Origin: a virus
IMG/VR virus record: IMGVR_UViG_3300032235_000428
Span: 38,461 to 102,460 of that record
Strand: one strand, 5' to 3'
DNA length: 64,000 nt
Position 1 is the first letter of the stretch, and each line of letters begins with the position of its first letter. The position numbers and the translations under genes are program-made. Below, piece after piece: positions 9,801 through 17,405 of this stretch. Under the pieces are notes generated by a model. That model was not told where the DNA came from. It made no database searches and worked only from the letters and a program-made list of their open reading frames with translations.

Positions 9801-12708
9801 CAACAATAGTTGTTGGTCTGAGAGTTAAAGTTGCATTAGTTGAACCAATACCAATAGTGGTTGCGTCACCGAATGCAGTAACTGTTGTTGTAGTAGTATC
9901 AATAAATCTATATGTAGATTGATCGGTAATGAATAATGAAGATCTATGACTAATTGTATTTTGGAATGTGGAAACACCAGCAACTCTTAGATTATTTTCT
10001 AGTTCTACATCACCACTAAGAGTTGAAATTCCAGTAACTCTAAATGTTGCTGTAGTGGTAACTCCAGTTATTTGAAGATTTCCAGTAACTTTTGTCCCAC
10101 TAGAATCAACTTTAACTCTTTCAGTGTTATCATAATTAGTAATTCTAACATCTCTTCCAGAAAGACTTAGATATCCAGAAGTATTAAGATGTTGTAAAAT
10201 ACCATTACTTGTATTATCTGCAAATCCTATTCTAAGACCAGTTCCTGAACTATTACCAAGATTTATATATTGGTCGCTTGTTCCAGAAAGTGCTGGTAAA
10301 TTAATATTTGATACGCTTAAAGAAGGAACGTAACCATTGTTAGGTCCTGTTATAATACCAACAAATGTTGATACTCCAGCAACATTTAAATTATTATCAA
10401 GACGAACATCTCCACTCAGTGTTGAGATTCCAGTAACTCTAAATGTTGATGTTGTGGTAATTCCAGTAACATTTAAGTTACTGTTTATCATGAATGAATT
10501 ACTAAATGTGGTGACACCAGCAACTCTTAGATTATTTCCTAGCTCTACATCACCACTAAGAGTTGAAATTCCTGTAACTTTTAATGTAGTTAGTGTTGTA
10601 ATTCCAGATACAAAGACATCTTTTCCAAATTGAGCACTATCAGTTAAGGTTGAAAACCCAGTAACTCTTAGATTTCCAATTGTACCAATTCCAGATACGC
10701 GAATATTATTGGTAAACTCAGTGTCTCCAGTTAATGTTGAAATACCAGTAACTCTAAATGTTGATGTTGTGGTAATTCCACCAACATTTAAGTTGTTAGT
10801 TAAATTAGTATCTCCAGTTAAAGTCGATACACCAGTAACTCTAAAGTTACCTACAGTCGCTATTCCAGATGCTAACAAGTTAGCATTGAACATTGAATCT
10901 GAAACAAATGTAGATACTCCAGCAACTCTAATTGAAGAATCTAATCTAACTGGTGATACAAATGTAGAAACACCAGAGACTTTAAAATCTTTCCCTACAT
11001 TTAAATTGCTACTAATTCCAACTCCACCTTGAACGACTAGGGTTCCATTTGAGGATGTGAATGAATCTTGACCACCAGTTAAGTTGAATCTATAATTTCT
11101 TACCGTGGTTACCCCACTAGTAGAACCAATGACTATATTTGTTGCATCTCCAGCAAAATTTACTCTATTTGCTACAGTATTAATTAAATTATAATCTGTT
11201 TGATCTGTTATAAAATCAGAATTATAATGTCTTATTGGATCATAAAATGTAGATACACCAATAACTTCAAGATGACTTGCCGTTAGGGTTCCAGTTAGTG
11301 TAATGTCACTTGTACTTGCAATAGAAACTAGTCCAGTTTCTTGATCAATTCTAAAAATTGATCCAATTCTAAAATTGCCAGCTTGGTCTACAGATTGAAA
11401 ATATACCCTACCACCATTCAATTGAATTGCTTCATTTTCAGGTAAAGATAGAGTTGGATCTTGTGTAAATGTTTTCCCAGATCCAACGCAACCAAAATTA
11501 AATCCAAAAAGTCTTAATTGTACACCTTTACCATCACCACGTACACCTACTGTACCAAAGTTTGTTGCAGATCCAATGGATCTCATATCGGCACCAAACT
11601 TTTGGTAATCTGCCCAAAGAATAGTGCTTGCAGTACCTACTTGAGTAGTTCCATTAGACTGGAAAATTCTAACATCTTGAGTTGAACCAATTCCAACAGA
11701 ATTGAAGATGCCAGAACCTTTACCTAGGATAGTTATATAATCACCTTCAACAGATACTACAGTTCCGATAGCAACTGGAGTTCCACTTTGATAATACTTT
11801 ACAACATAATTAGATGTAATTGATGTTGTAATTCCAGAAAGCTTTAATTGAGCATTTGCAGTACTTGCTATACCAACACTTCCAGAAATACCTTCAATAC
11901 CAACACTGGAGAAATAAGTAAAACAGTTTACCCATTCAGTTCTTGCCCCGTTGGTCATCTTCAGGGCAGTTTGATTTGGTGTAATAAAAGTACACTCATT
12001 AAAGAGCATTGCAGGCTCTAGTGTTGTTGATTGAACGACACTAGCATCTATTAAAACACCTCTACCAGCAACTTTTGCCGTTGGATAATTATCTACAGTA
12101 TCAAATCCATAGGGATCAGTTGGAGTTTGTGTTGACCCCCTATTAAGTACGGTAATTCTCTGAACATAAGGGCTCCTAGTGGTTGTAACCATATTAGGAG
12201 CAAATTTAAATCCATATCCAGTATCAGTTGAAGAATTATAATAAAAATTTCCTAATGCCAAATCTTCAATTGTGCTTTCTCCGTTTAAGAGAAATGCGTC
12301 ATTTCTTTCTGTACCAGAAGTTGGTTGAATAAATGTGGATCTTAAACCATTTCCGCGTACAGTAACCCCTTGTGGTATAGTTAACGGGAAAATTTCAGTA
12401 AAAGTTCCAGAAGAAATTAGAATAGTATCCCCAGAAACTGCTACAGTTAATGCTTTTTTTAACGTAGCAAATGCTGCAGATATATTTTGACCATCATTAG
12501 TGTCAAGACCAGTTTTGGTAACGTAGTATGTTTGACCTGGGTATCCTCCACCTAGATTTACAACAGTTTCTACACCACCTACATCTTTTTTTAGGTACGC
12601 CTTACCATCATGTGTATTTACAGCTAATTCTCCCAACTGTAGGTCTGAAGTGAGAGGAATTTTGCCTGGTGTTGAAGACCTTTTTAGTCTAATGATTGGA
12701 TCTGCCAT
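3826..12708 (-). CDS. Very long repeat-rich fibre protein (2960 aa)
   Basis: This is a probable virion fibre or adhesin. The N-terminus (IIRLKRSSTPGK, then LGELAVNTHDGKAYLKKD) resembles the small N-terminal attachment domain of phage fibres and Mtd-type proteins. Residues about 55-400 (YYVTKTGLDTNDG onward) look like a pectate-lyase-type beta-helix. The rest is low-complexity beta-repeat sequence: VTGIST/VAGVST units (about 500-900), a TTVNAFG...IGSTNATL block (about 935-1560) and a GTN-x-x-YSGIGTI block (about 2030-2690). The C-terminal 150 residues begin with LHVYGDIQIRG, a pattern like the end of trimeric fibres. An ATG start with GAGG upstream and a near-consensus late promoter support the left boundary. 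Assignment to a particular fibre is inference. Confidence 0.85.
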   Translation of the reverse strand: MADPIIRLKRSSTPGKIPLTSDLQLGELAVNTHDGKAYLKKDVGGVETVVNLGGGYPGQTYYVTKTGLDTNDGQNISAAFATLKKALTVAVSGDTILISSGTFTEIFPLTIPQGVTVRGNGLRSTFIQPTSGTERNDAFLLNGESTIEDLALGNFYYNSSTDTGYGFKFAPNMVTTTRSPYVQRITVLNRGSTQTPTDPYGFDTVDNYPTAKVAGRGVLIDASVVQSTTLEPAMLFNECTFITPNQTALKMTNGARTEWVNCFTYFSSVGIEGISGSVGIASTANAQLKLSGITTSITSNYVVKYYQSGTPVAIGTVVSVEGDYITILGKGSGIFNSVGIGSTQDVRIFQSNGTTQVGTASTILWADYQKFGADMRSIGSATNFGTVGVRGDGKGVQLRLFGFNFGCVGSGKTFTQDPTLSLPENEAIQLNGGRVYFQSVDQAGNFRIGSIFRIDQETGLVSIASTSDITLTGTLTASHLEVIGVSTFYDPIRHYNSDFITDQTDYNLINTVANRVNFAGDATNIVIGSTSGVTTVRNYRFNLTGGQDSFTSSNGTLVVQGGVGISSNLNVGKDFKVSGVSTFVSPVRLDSSIRVAGVSTFVSDSMFNANLLASGIATVGNFRVTGVSTLTGDTNLTNNLNVGGITTTSTFRVTGISTLTGDTEFTNNIRVSGIGTIGNLRVTGFSTLTDSAQFGKDVFVSGITTLTTLKVTGISTLSGDVELGNNLRVAGVTTFSNSFMINSNLNVTGITTTSTFRVTGISTLSGDVRLDNNLNVAGVSTFVGIITGPNNGYVPSLSVSNINLPALSGTSDQYINLGNSSGTGLRIGFADNTSNGILQHLNTSGYLSLSGRDVRITNYDNTERVKVDSSGTKVTGNLQITGVTTTATFRVTGISTLSGDVELENNLRVAGVSTFQNTISHRSSLFITDQSTYRFIDTTTTTVTAFGDATTIGIGSTNATLTLRPTTIVGGNSTQNLYNTGTTTVNAFGAASTLNIGANSGTLTIGNPTVVGTQATQNLYNIVTTTVNAFGQATSIGIGSTNATLTARPSTIVGTNATQNVYNTVATTVNAFGAATTLNIGANSGTLTVGNPTVVGTQVTQNLYDTVATTVTAFGQATSIGIGSTNATLTARPSTIVGTNATQNVYNTIATSVNAFGAANNLLLGAISGFATVRNTVFSLPNASTVDINGNNPTISGSSTGTLTLFNTNLTTVNAFGEATTIGIGSTNATLTLRPITIVGGNTTQNLYNTGTTTVNAFGQATAIGIGSTNATLTLRPSTLIGQSATQNVYNTIANTVNAFGQASSINIGANSGTLTIGNPTVVGTQVTQDVFNSVATRVNAFGAAADLLIGANTGVTTIRNASVNLSNATSISATQSSFTVFNTNTTINAFGAASTFNIGANSGTLTIGNPTVVGTQVSQNLYNTVATRINVFGVATDLLIGATTGIATVRNLTFSLPNATSFAINGANPTISGTSTGTLTLFNTALTSINAFGAATAIVWGATTGIATVRNTTFSLPNATSFAINGANPTISGTSTGTLTLFNTALTSVNAFGDATNIVIGNSVGVTTIRHNLVVPAIDVDNVQVLGISTFFTDIIQPFGTTNLNELVVAGVSTLNGITNFSNDINSVNIYNSGTVNTPSLNVTGVSTIRGDLNVGGNLTVDGTVTSFNSSVLQVDDVNIELGVVSVITGLQGAIVSGANAVTLDPNIYTTTGLIPGQTITQTGGTGSIAAGTVRILSIVSSSVFTVDAVHLTTGDITFDVGGATDYTADQGGIILRGTTDKRIFYDRQQNTWSSTEDFNLVPSKSYKIGGQELLSSAQLSISNINITGVATLPILNVNNSSTFIATVGNLLGSNIYYTGISSFNQSYIAVGIVTNLKADYFTLTNNETLIATQNNSIIGPSTNKIAISTAGLNPEMTVYSTGTELLPNTTILSIDAPGIITITPSSINAAQTTTSTITVVDDPRAGVASISKLKAHIGILTNFDTVNANITGITTAQRLYVNTDIYTPGISSAETVTARVGLVTFLSGTNIQYTGVGTINTLRTNIGFVTNLIGTNLWYSGISTLPILNTNVGIVTYLTGTNIVYSGIGTIDVLRTNVGYVTTFYGRDIEVTGVTTTPAIRVNTGFVTTISGTRATYPDIDNTNLYNTGIASFTNLRTNVGIVTFLTGTNLSYSGIGTINDIRSNLINVGIATVGVLSATDAEITNVLNVLEIIANRIGTIALNSVDLNIVGTSTIANLNVQNVAITSAVGDNFQTTTIGAENLESDRIYSSGITSVSDFFANVGFVTALNVTNFFAGIGTIPLVDNTNIYTTGLGTITQLKSNVGLVTTLTSDYILSTNYIIGTGSTEASIGINTTVVGLPTSFILSLQINDFVYSPSGISSGTRIVGLGTNTITISQPSNNVGFVTETAFFSRDNLAGIASISTLKSNVGLVTYLSGTNVSYSGIGTVNTLYANVGFVTYLSNQNLSVSGVTTLVTVNASTLFLDNITNNNTLYTNVGFVTYLSGTNVAYSGIGTIITLYTNVGVVTNLTGTNVAYSGIGTINTLYTNSGFVTTLSGTNVSYTIGQLNSLFAVTGVVTTISGTRATYQDIDNVNIYSTGIGSFNNFRTNVGIVTFITGTNLNYSGLGTIPNLVGTNLSYLGISTLGKILATDITLTSITNTDIYASGIASITTLRANVGIITFVSGTNLNYSGVSTINTLRNVNLVSTGIATVNDIIGSDCVFTGISTFNAIKGTSLEINDLDIFGSNLLYAGIATFTQRLDSPNVSNFNFFNATNINITGVGTFPIIRSQDIHNTGVTTTGRLRVGVGGTILLADATSGIGSVGINTASPNSALHVYGDIQIRGNTLVGTISTTLTSNATAQVHTALARSDFRSVEYTVQTSIGNTHQITKILSIHDGVTCYNSEYSNISTGVDVASYDVVIDNSLPPGYIALRVTPVSNVGVTTVVVNFIANRI
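4640..6650. repeat. Degenerate in-gene repeats coding GTNxxYSGIGTI units
   Basis: Related segments recur within the 2960-aa gene, each encoding a unit around VGxVTxLxGTN followed by YSGIGTI. Plus-strand stretches such as ccaattccactatatgatac reappear with few changes. These are protein-level repeats of the fibre shaft, not a separate element. Confidence 0.8.
8040..9910. repeat. In-gene repeats coding TTVNAFG / IGSTNATL / NPTVVGTQ units
   Basis: The stretch alternates two unit types. One carries VNAFGxAT then IGSTNATLT; the other carries IGANSGTLTIGNPTVVG. Near-identical DNA blocks recur (for example at 8461-8510 and 8736-8790), which implies recent unit duplication or gene conversion. Confidence 0.85.
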
Positions 12709-12765
12709 CTAACCTCATATCTGTATTTACAGCGATACCCGTAGGGGCACTGGATCGGTTTTATC

Positions 12766-12773
12766 TATTTATT
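12766..12773 (-). promoter_or_regulatory. Late promoter, AATAAATA
   Basis: The minus strand reads AATAAATA, seven of eight matches to TATAAATA, 58 bases upstream of the 2960-aa gene and just after the stop of the previous one. Confidence 0.5.
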
Positions 12774-12784
12774 TAAGTAAAAAC

Positions 12785-15046
12785 TCAATAACTTCCACCA
12801 TCAATTGTGATATTCTCTAATCTTCTTTCACCACTAATACAAGTAACTGATTTTGATTGACCAGCACAATCATTAAACCATAATGCACCCATCTCAACTT
12901 CTGCCCAAGATACAGTAGATAAAATATTTACTGATTCGGTTACAACTGAAGCAATTCCAACTCTTTGAACGGAATGATCCCAGTAAAGTGCTGCTTTTTT
13001 AGCAGAAGTATCATAATAATGCATTATGAAACCAAGATCAATATTTGCATCTACTGATGGTGGAACTAAAATTCCAGATCCATCATCAACTAAACCAGCT
13101 TCAATTAAATTATCTTTTACTTTTAATGTTGTTGAATTTACTGAGGTTGTTTCACCATCAACATAAAGATCTCCTTTAATTCTAACTGATCCTGTATTTG
13201 TACCAATTCCTGCTGGGTCAATTACAATCGCAGATGGTCCTGTAATAATACCACTTCTAAATGTAAAATCTAAAATAGTTGTAACACCAACGACTTTAAG
13301 ATTTTGATTAAACTCTGCATCTAATTGGAAAGTCGATACTCCAGCAACTCTTAATTCATCTTCAATGCGAACACTATTGACTAAAGTTGATACACCAGCA
13401 ACATTAAGATTATTATTAAGTTGGACATCACCCATCAATGTTGAAATTCCAGTTACTCTAAATGTTGATGTTGTAGTGATTCCACCAACGTTTAAGTTGT
13501 TAGTTAAATTGGTATTACCAGTTAAAGTTGATACACCAGTAACTCTAAAGTTACCTGTAGTTGTAATGCCGAGAACATTTAAATTATTAGTTAAATTAGT
13601 ATCACCTGTTAAAGTTGATACACCAGTTACTCTAAAGTTTCCAGTTGTTGTTATTCCTAAAGTATTTAAATTATTAGTTAAATTTACATCACCAGTTAAA
13701 GTTGATACACCAGTTACTCTAAAGTTACCTGTAGTCGTAATGCCCGTGACATTTAAGTGGGCATTTATCATTGAGTCACTATTAAATGTGGATACCCCAG
13801 CAACTCTTAATTCATCTTCAATGCGAACACTATTGACTAAAGTTGATACACCAGCAACATTAAGATTATTGTTTAATTCTATGTCACCAACAAAAGTTGC
13901 TATACCAATAATATTAAAGTTGTTAACTGTTGTAATACCAGTAACATTCAAATTACCATTAATCATCATATGATCATTAAAAGTTGATACTCCAGCAACT
14001 CTTAATTCATCTTCAATTCTGACACTATTTACTAACGTTGATACACCAGCAACATTGAGGTTATTATCAAGACGTACATCACCCATTAAGGTAGAAATAC
14101 CAGTAACTCTAAATGTTGATGTCGTGGTAATTCCACCAACATTTAAGTTGTTAGTTAAATTAGTATCTCCAGTTAAAGTCGATACGCCAGTAACTCTAAA
14201 GTTACCTGTAGTTGTAATGCCAGTCACATTTAAGTGACCATTTACCATCATATTGTCATTAAAAGTTGATACTCCAACAACTCTTAATTCATCTTCAATG
14301 CGAACACTATTAATTAATGTAGAAACTCCAGCAACATTTAAGTTATTATTAATCTCAACATCACCCATTAAGGTCGAAATTCCTGTTACTCTCATTGTAG
14401 TGAGAGTTGTAATTCCAGAAACTCTTACATTTTTATTAAATTCACTATCTAATGTAAATGTTGATACACCAGCAACTCTTAATTGGGAGTTTAAACGTAC
14501 ATTATTAACAAATGTTGATAGTCCATTAACGTATAAATTTTCGGTGATTGAAACACCTAGTCCAACATTTATAGATTTTTCTACTCCAATTCCACCATCT
14601 ACTACAAGAGCACCAGTATCTTTACTCGTAGATTCGGTTGTACTTGTAAGACCAAGAGGGCCAGTTACTGTGGTAATACCACTCAATACTGCATTTAAAA
14701 ATCCACTATCCCAATATAAATTTCCAAATCCGTCGTTAGTTAATATTGATTGAACAATTCCTTGTGTTCCAGGAAGAGTGTATGTTACAACGCCTGCTAA
14801 AGTGTTGGGTGATTTTACTGAGATATAATTTGTACCATCTTTGTCAACCAGATTTAAACTGAGTGAAGCAGATCCATTTTCTCTGGTCCAATATCTATGA
14901 GATCCGAAAAATTTATTTCCGTTTGTTGTGCTGTTTAATCCAATAAAAAGATCATATTTATCGGTAGTAAATCCAGGCTCACCCGCTCTTAGTGCTGGTA
15001 GAGAATTGTATCCACCCCTTTTAAATTGTAGAATTGGTAATGGCAT
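12785..15046 (-). CDS. Repeat-rich tail fibre-like protein (753 aa)
   Basis: This is a second fibre-type structural protein. The N-terminus (PILQFKRGG, then AGEPGFTTDKYDLFIG) resembles the Mtd/phage-fibre N-terminal attachment domain. Residues about 190-590 are near-regular repeats of RVTGVSTLTGDTNLTN and LNVAGVST, as expected for a beta-structured shaft. The C-terminal 130 residues differ (VDGETTSVNSTTLKV, then a globular end) and finish in DGGSY. That ending is shared with the next two genes. It starts at ATG with AAGG five bases upstream and has its own late-type promoter. Role as fibre or adhesin is inferred from architecture. Confidence 0.85.
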   Translation of the reverse strand: MPLPILQFKRGGYNSLPALRAGEPGFTTDKYDLFIGLNSTTNGNKFFGSHRYWTRENGSASLSLNLVDKDGTNYISVKSPNTLAGVVTYTLPGTQGIVQSILTNDGFGNLYWDSGFLNAVLSGITTVTGPLGLTSTTESTSKDTGALVVDGGIGVEKSINVGLGVSITENLYVNGLSTFVNNVRLNSQLRVAGVSTFTLDSEFNKNVRVSGITTLTTMRVTGISTLMGDVEINNNLNVAGVSTLINSVRIEDELRVVGVSTFNDNMMVNGHLNVTGITTTGNFRVTGVSTLTGDTNLTNNLNVGGITTTSTFRVTGISTLMGDVRLDNNLNVAGVSTLVNSVRIEDELRVAGVSTFNDHMMINGNLNVTGITTVNNFNIIGIATFVGDIELNNNLNVAGVSTLVNSVRIEDELRVAGVSTFNSDSMINAHLNVTGITTTGNFRVTGVSTLTGDVNLTNNLNTLGITTTGNFRVTGVSTLTGDTNLTNNLNVLGITTTGNFRVTGVSTLTGNTNLTNNLNVGGITTTSTFRVTGISTLMGDVQLNNNLNVAGVSTLVNSVRIEDELRVAGVSTFQLDAEFNQNLKVVGVTTILDFTFRSGIITGPSAIVIDPAGIGTNTGSVRIKGDLYVDGETTSVNSTTLKVKDNLIEAGLVDDGSGILVPPSVDANIDLGFIMHYYDTSAKKAALYWDHSVQRVGIASVVTESVNILSTVSWAEVEMGALWFNDCAGQSKSVTCISGERRLENITIDGGSY
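13270..14480. repeat. Near-identical in-gene repeats coding VTGVST/NLNVAGVST
   Basis: Blocks such as plus-strand gttgatacaccagtaactct and aattcatcttcaatgcgaac recur several times, some almost unchanged. They code the shaft repeats of the 753-aa protein. Such blocks are natural substrates for unequal recombination. Confidence 0.85.
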
Positions 15047-15076
15047 GGACCTTACTTACACTTTTACTAGTACTAT

Positions 15077-15084
15077 TATTTATT
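15077..15084 (-). promoter_or_regulatory. Late promoter, AATAAATA
   Basis: The minus strand reads AATAAATA (seven of eight to the T4 late consensus), 30 bases before the start of the 753-aa fibre gene. Confidence 0.5.
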
Positions 15085-15093
15085 TTTATATAA

Positions 15094-15309
15094 TTACCAG
15101 CTTCCACCATCTAAACTTACTTTATTATCCAAATCAACTTCTAACAAAGATAGAAAATCTGCTGGAAGACCTGGTTGTTGTGGTTCTGTTGCTGCTTTTG
15201 ATAAAACATAATCTGGATTGACAAATTTATACTTTAAATTTTCATAATCAAAAATTAAAACATAACCATCATTTAAATTTGAAGTGTCTATTGGATACTG
15301 TAGATCCAT
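15094..15309 (-). CDS. Small structural protein, stand-alone copy of neighbour's C-terminal domain (71 aa)
   Basis: This protein is almost entirely a paralogue of the last 60-70 residues of the adjacent 206-aa protein. Both have DGYVLxFD, FVNPDxVLSKAATEPQQPG, then P-x-DF and a C-terminal D-[GA]-G-[ST]-W. The DNA is also close over the SKAATEPQQPG segment. Its place among fibre genes and its own late promoter suggest a virion accessory or assembly module. No biochemical role can be read from the sequence. Confidence 0.75.
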   Translation of the reverse strand: MDLQYPIDTSNLNDGYVLIFDYENLKYKFVNPDYVLSKAATEPQQPGLPADFLSLLEVDLDNKVSLDGGSW

Positions 15310-15330
15310 GTTAATAGAAATGTTATTAGT

Positions 15331-15338
15331 TATTTATC
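15331..15338 (-). promoter_or_regulatory. Late promoter, GATAAATA
   Basis: The minus strand reads GATAAATA, seven of eight to the late consensus, 22 bases before the 71-aa gene. It touches the stop codon of the 206-aa gene. Confidence 0.5.
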
Positions 15339-15958
15339 TACCAAGTACCAGCGTCAATATCAATCTTGTCATCAAGTTCTCTATCCAATTCATCCACAAA
15401 GTCTGAGGGAAATCCTGGTTGTTGTGGTTCTGTTGCTGCTTTAGATAAAACGTCATCAGGATTAACAAACCTGAATACTTGTGCATTACCATCAAACATT
15501 AATACGTATCCATCACCAGATCCAGCAGTGGTTCCAATTCCAGTTGTTGATCCTGCACCAATTGCTATATTTGAAGTATCTATTGTTCCTAGATCGGATA
15601 TTGATGAAGACCTCACAAATCCTACTGTAGAACTATCATTTACTAAAATACTTCCTTCTATTTTCTTTGTAGTAACTCCATCTGGATCTGTCAACATTAC
15701 ATCATAATAATTTCTACCAGATGCTAAAAGTAAAGTTTGATCTCTACTAATAAACAATCGTATTTGACCCTGTGACCTATCTGTAAAAATTACAGTAACT
15801 GTGTTGTAATATGGTGATGTTGGGTATTTTCTAATCTTTGCAGATCCACTATATCCAGTTAAATTTAATGGAGTTCGATCTGGATTTCTAAAAGTAATAT
15901 TTTGAATAAAATCTGCACCTTTTTCAAGTTCATAATTAGCAGAAATTACAACAGACAT
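15338..15958 (-). CDS. Virion structural protein with Ig-like N-terminal domain (206 aa)
   Basis: Residues 1-115 form a beta-rich domain (YELEKGADFIQNITFRNPD, then LTGYSGSAKIRK) of a type frequent in phage baseplate and tail accessory proteins. A glycine-rich linker (GAGSTTGIGTTAGSGDG) leads to a C-terminal module with VLSKAATEPQQPG that is duplicated as the separate 71-aa gene downstream. It sits between the small terminase gene and the fibre genes and has its own late promoter. Virion location is inferred from context. Confidence 0.75.
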   Translation of the reverse strand: MSVVISANYELEKGADFIQNITFRNPDRTPLNLTGYSGSAKIRKYPTSPYYNTVTVIFTDRSQGQIRLFISRDQTLLLASGRNYYDVMLTDPDGVTTKKIEGSILVNDSSTVGFVRSSSISDLGTIDTSNIAIGAGSTTGIGTTAGSGDGYVLMFDGNAQVFRFVNPDDVLSKAATEPQQPGFPSDFVDELDRELDDKIDIDAGTW

Positions 15959-15978
15959 TTTGCTAGTGAGTTTATTAG

Positions 15979-16407
15979 TTATTTATCCTGTAGTTGTTCT
16001 TTATTTGATTTTAAAAATTTCGATAGTTCTGCTGTAGATCCAATAAACAAAGCATTATTTGTAACACTTGTCGGTCCTTTTGATATTTTTTCAGTTTCTA
16101 TTTCTTTTAGTTTTTTTTGTAGATCTAATAATTTATCTGTAGCATCTGAAACATTCTTAATTAATTGTCCAACAACCTCATATGCTCTAGGTTGTCCACC
16201 ATCAACTGCTAACTCCAAAGCATTATCTAATGCCTCTTGTCCTTTTTCTATAATTGAATATAAATTACCTCTTGTATATTCATAATCTTTTTTTATATCA
16301 TCATCTGCACTTTTAACTTCAATCTTATTAGTTTCAATTTCTGTAGAAACTATTTCAGTATTTTCTAAATCAAAAGTACTATTTAAATTCTCATATTTAT
16401 TTTTCAT
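15979..16407 (-). CDS. 16: Small terminase subunit (gp16-like)
   Basis: This is the DNA-packaging regulator that works with the large terminase gp17, which is not in this window. The 142-aa protein matches the T4 gp16 pattern. It has an acidic variable N-terminus, then DYEYTRGNLYSIIEKGQEAL (compare the DYxxxRxN region of gp16), a central coiled coil (LDLQKKLKEIETEK) and a C-terminal NNALFIGSTAEL, equivalent to T4 NATVFMGSPTEL. Length is close to T4 gp16 (164 aa). The gene overlaps gp15 by ATGA and keeps the T4 order 13-14-15-16. Confidence 0.9.
   Translation of the reverse strand: MKNKYENLNSTFDLENTEIVSTEIETNKIEVKSADDDIKKDYEYTRGNLYSIIEKGQEALDNALELAVDGGQPRAYEVVGQLIKNVSDATDKLLDLQKKLKEIETEKISKGPTSVTNNALFIGSTAELSKFLKSNKEQLQDK
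15980..15987 (-). promoter_or_regulatory. Late promoter, GATAAATA
   Basis: The minus strand reads GATAAATA within the last codons of the small-terminase gene, 22 bases upstream of the 206-aa gene. The same sequence and spacing recur before the 71-aa gene. Confidence 0.5.
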
Positions 16408-17402
16408 AATGATCCACTAAATCCAAAATCATCTCCAGCTGGAATTAATTCATCATCTGCAGAAGTTATCTTTTTAACTGGAGCACCTAAAACATGATTT
16501 AAAACCTTGGTGTTATATGCACCTCTTTCTACTATGAGTGTATTATTATTCTTAGATTTAATGTACATAGTTTCTTCATTTATCATTATATAAGTTTTAA
16601 TTGGAATATCTGATGAATCATCTACTATAATTTCCATATCAGTAAGATTTACATCTCTAGATAAATTGGTTTCAATATCACCAGTATAATTTTTAGTTGC
16701 TTTTGCTTCTGATGAATATGTGACTTGTCTTGACCCACTACTATCTCCAGCAGTATATCCAATAGTAACTTTTTTGATAATATCTTTTGATGTTTCTGGA
16801 CCAGAAATTGGACCAAAAAGATATGTTTTTGCTGTGAAGTTTAAAGTGTATATTAAAGCTCTCCTAGTATTAAAATCACCCTCATAATCATCTTGCATAG
16901 TAAGATTTTCGAGTGTTAATGGAACATCTCTTTTTTCACCAATCGTATCTACTAAATTAACACTTAAAACAAAAGAGGGTTGAAAATATGGCAATATTTG
17001 TTCGACTATTTGTAACATATCATCATTTAACTGTGTCATAATAGATAATTGAAAATCCATATTGTATGGAACTGGCATGTACGCCTTTCTAATATCTGTT
17101 CCGTCAGTTGTAATTGTAGTTGCAAATGATTGAGTTGGTGCTAATTTCCTACTACTATCATAAGATAACCCAACAAACTCAAAAGACATCCTAGGTAGAG
17201 TAATCTGGACTGGTTTATTGAGATCTGGAGATTGCTCTAACCTTGCCAAAAACTTTTGTGTTGGACCATATGCCAATGGAACCTTTGTTATCTCTAAAAT
17301 ATTTCCATCAGAATCTCTTTTCTGTATAGAAATATCATTAAACAAAGTTCCAAAAGAAACAATGGTTTTCCTTAAAATTTCGTGATAAAAATATTCAAAC
17401 AT
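16404..17402 (-). CDS. 15: Tail completion / sheath stabiliser protein (gp15-like)
   Basis: gp15 caps the contractile tail and joins it to the neck. Identity is supported by MFEYFYHEILRKTIVSFGTLF at the N-terminus (T4 starts MFGYFYNSSFRR), LPRMSFEFVGLSYD (T4 LPRINLHLVDFSY) and the strongly conserved DDMLQIVEQILPYFQPSF near residues 128-145. At 332 aa it is longer than T4 gp15 (272 aa), with an extra C-terminal region rich in VDDSSDIP and similar short motifs. It lies three bases after gp14 and overlaps gp16. Confidence 0.93.
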   Translation of the reverse strand: MFEYFYHEILRKTIVSFGTLFNDISIQKRDSDGNILEITKVPLAYGPTQKFLARLEQSPDLNKPVQITLPRMSFEFVGLSYDSSRKLAPTQSFATTITTDGTDIRKAYMPVPYNMDFQLSIMTQLNDDMLQIVEQILPYFQPSFVLSVNLVDTIGEKRDVPLTLENLTMQDDYEGDFNTRRALIYTLNFTAKTYLFGPISGPETSKDIIKKVTIGYTAGDSSGSRQVTYSSEAKATKNYTGDIETNLSRDVNLTDMEIIVDDSSDIPIKTYIMINEETMYIKSKNNNTLIVERGAYNTKVLNHVLGAPVKKITSADDELIPAGDDFGFSGSL

Positions 17403-17405
17403 TTT

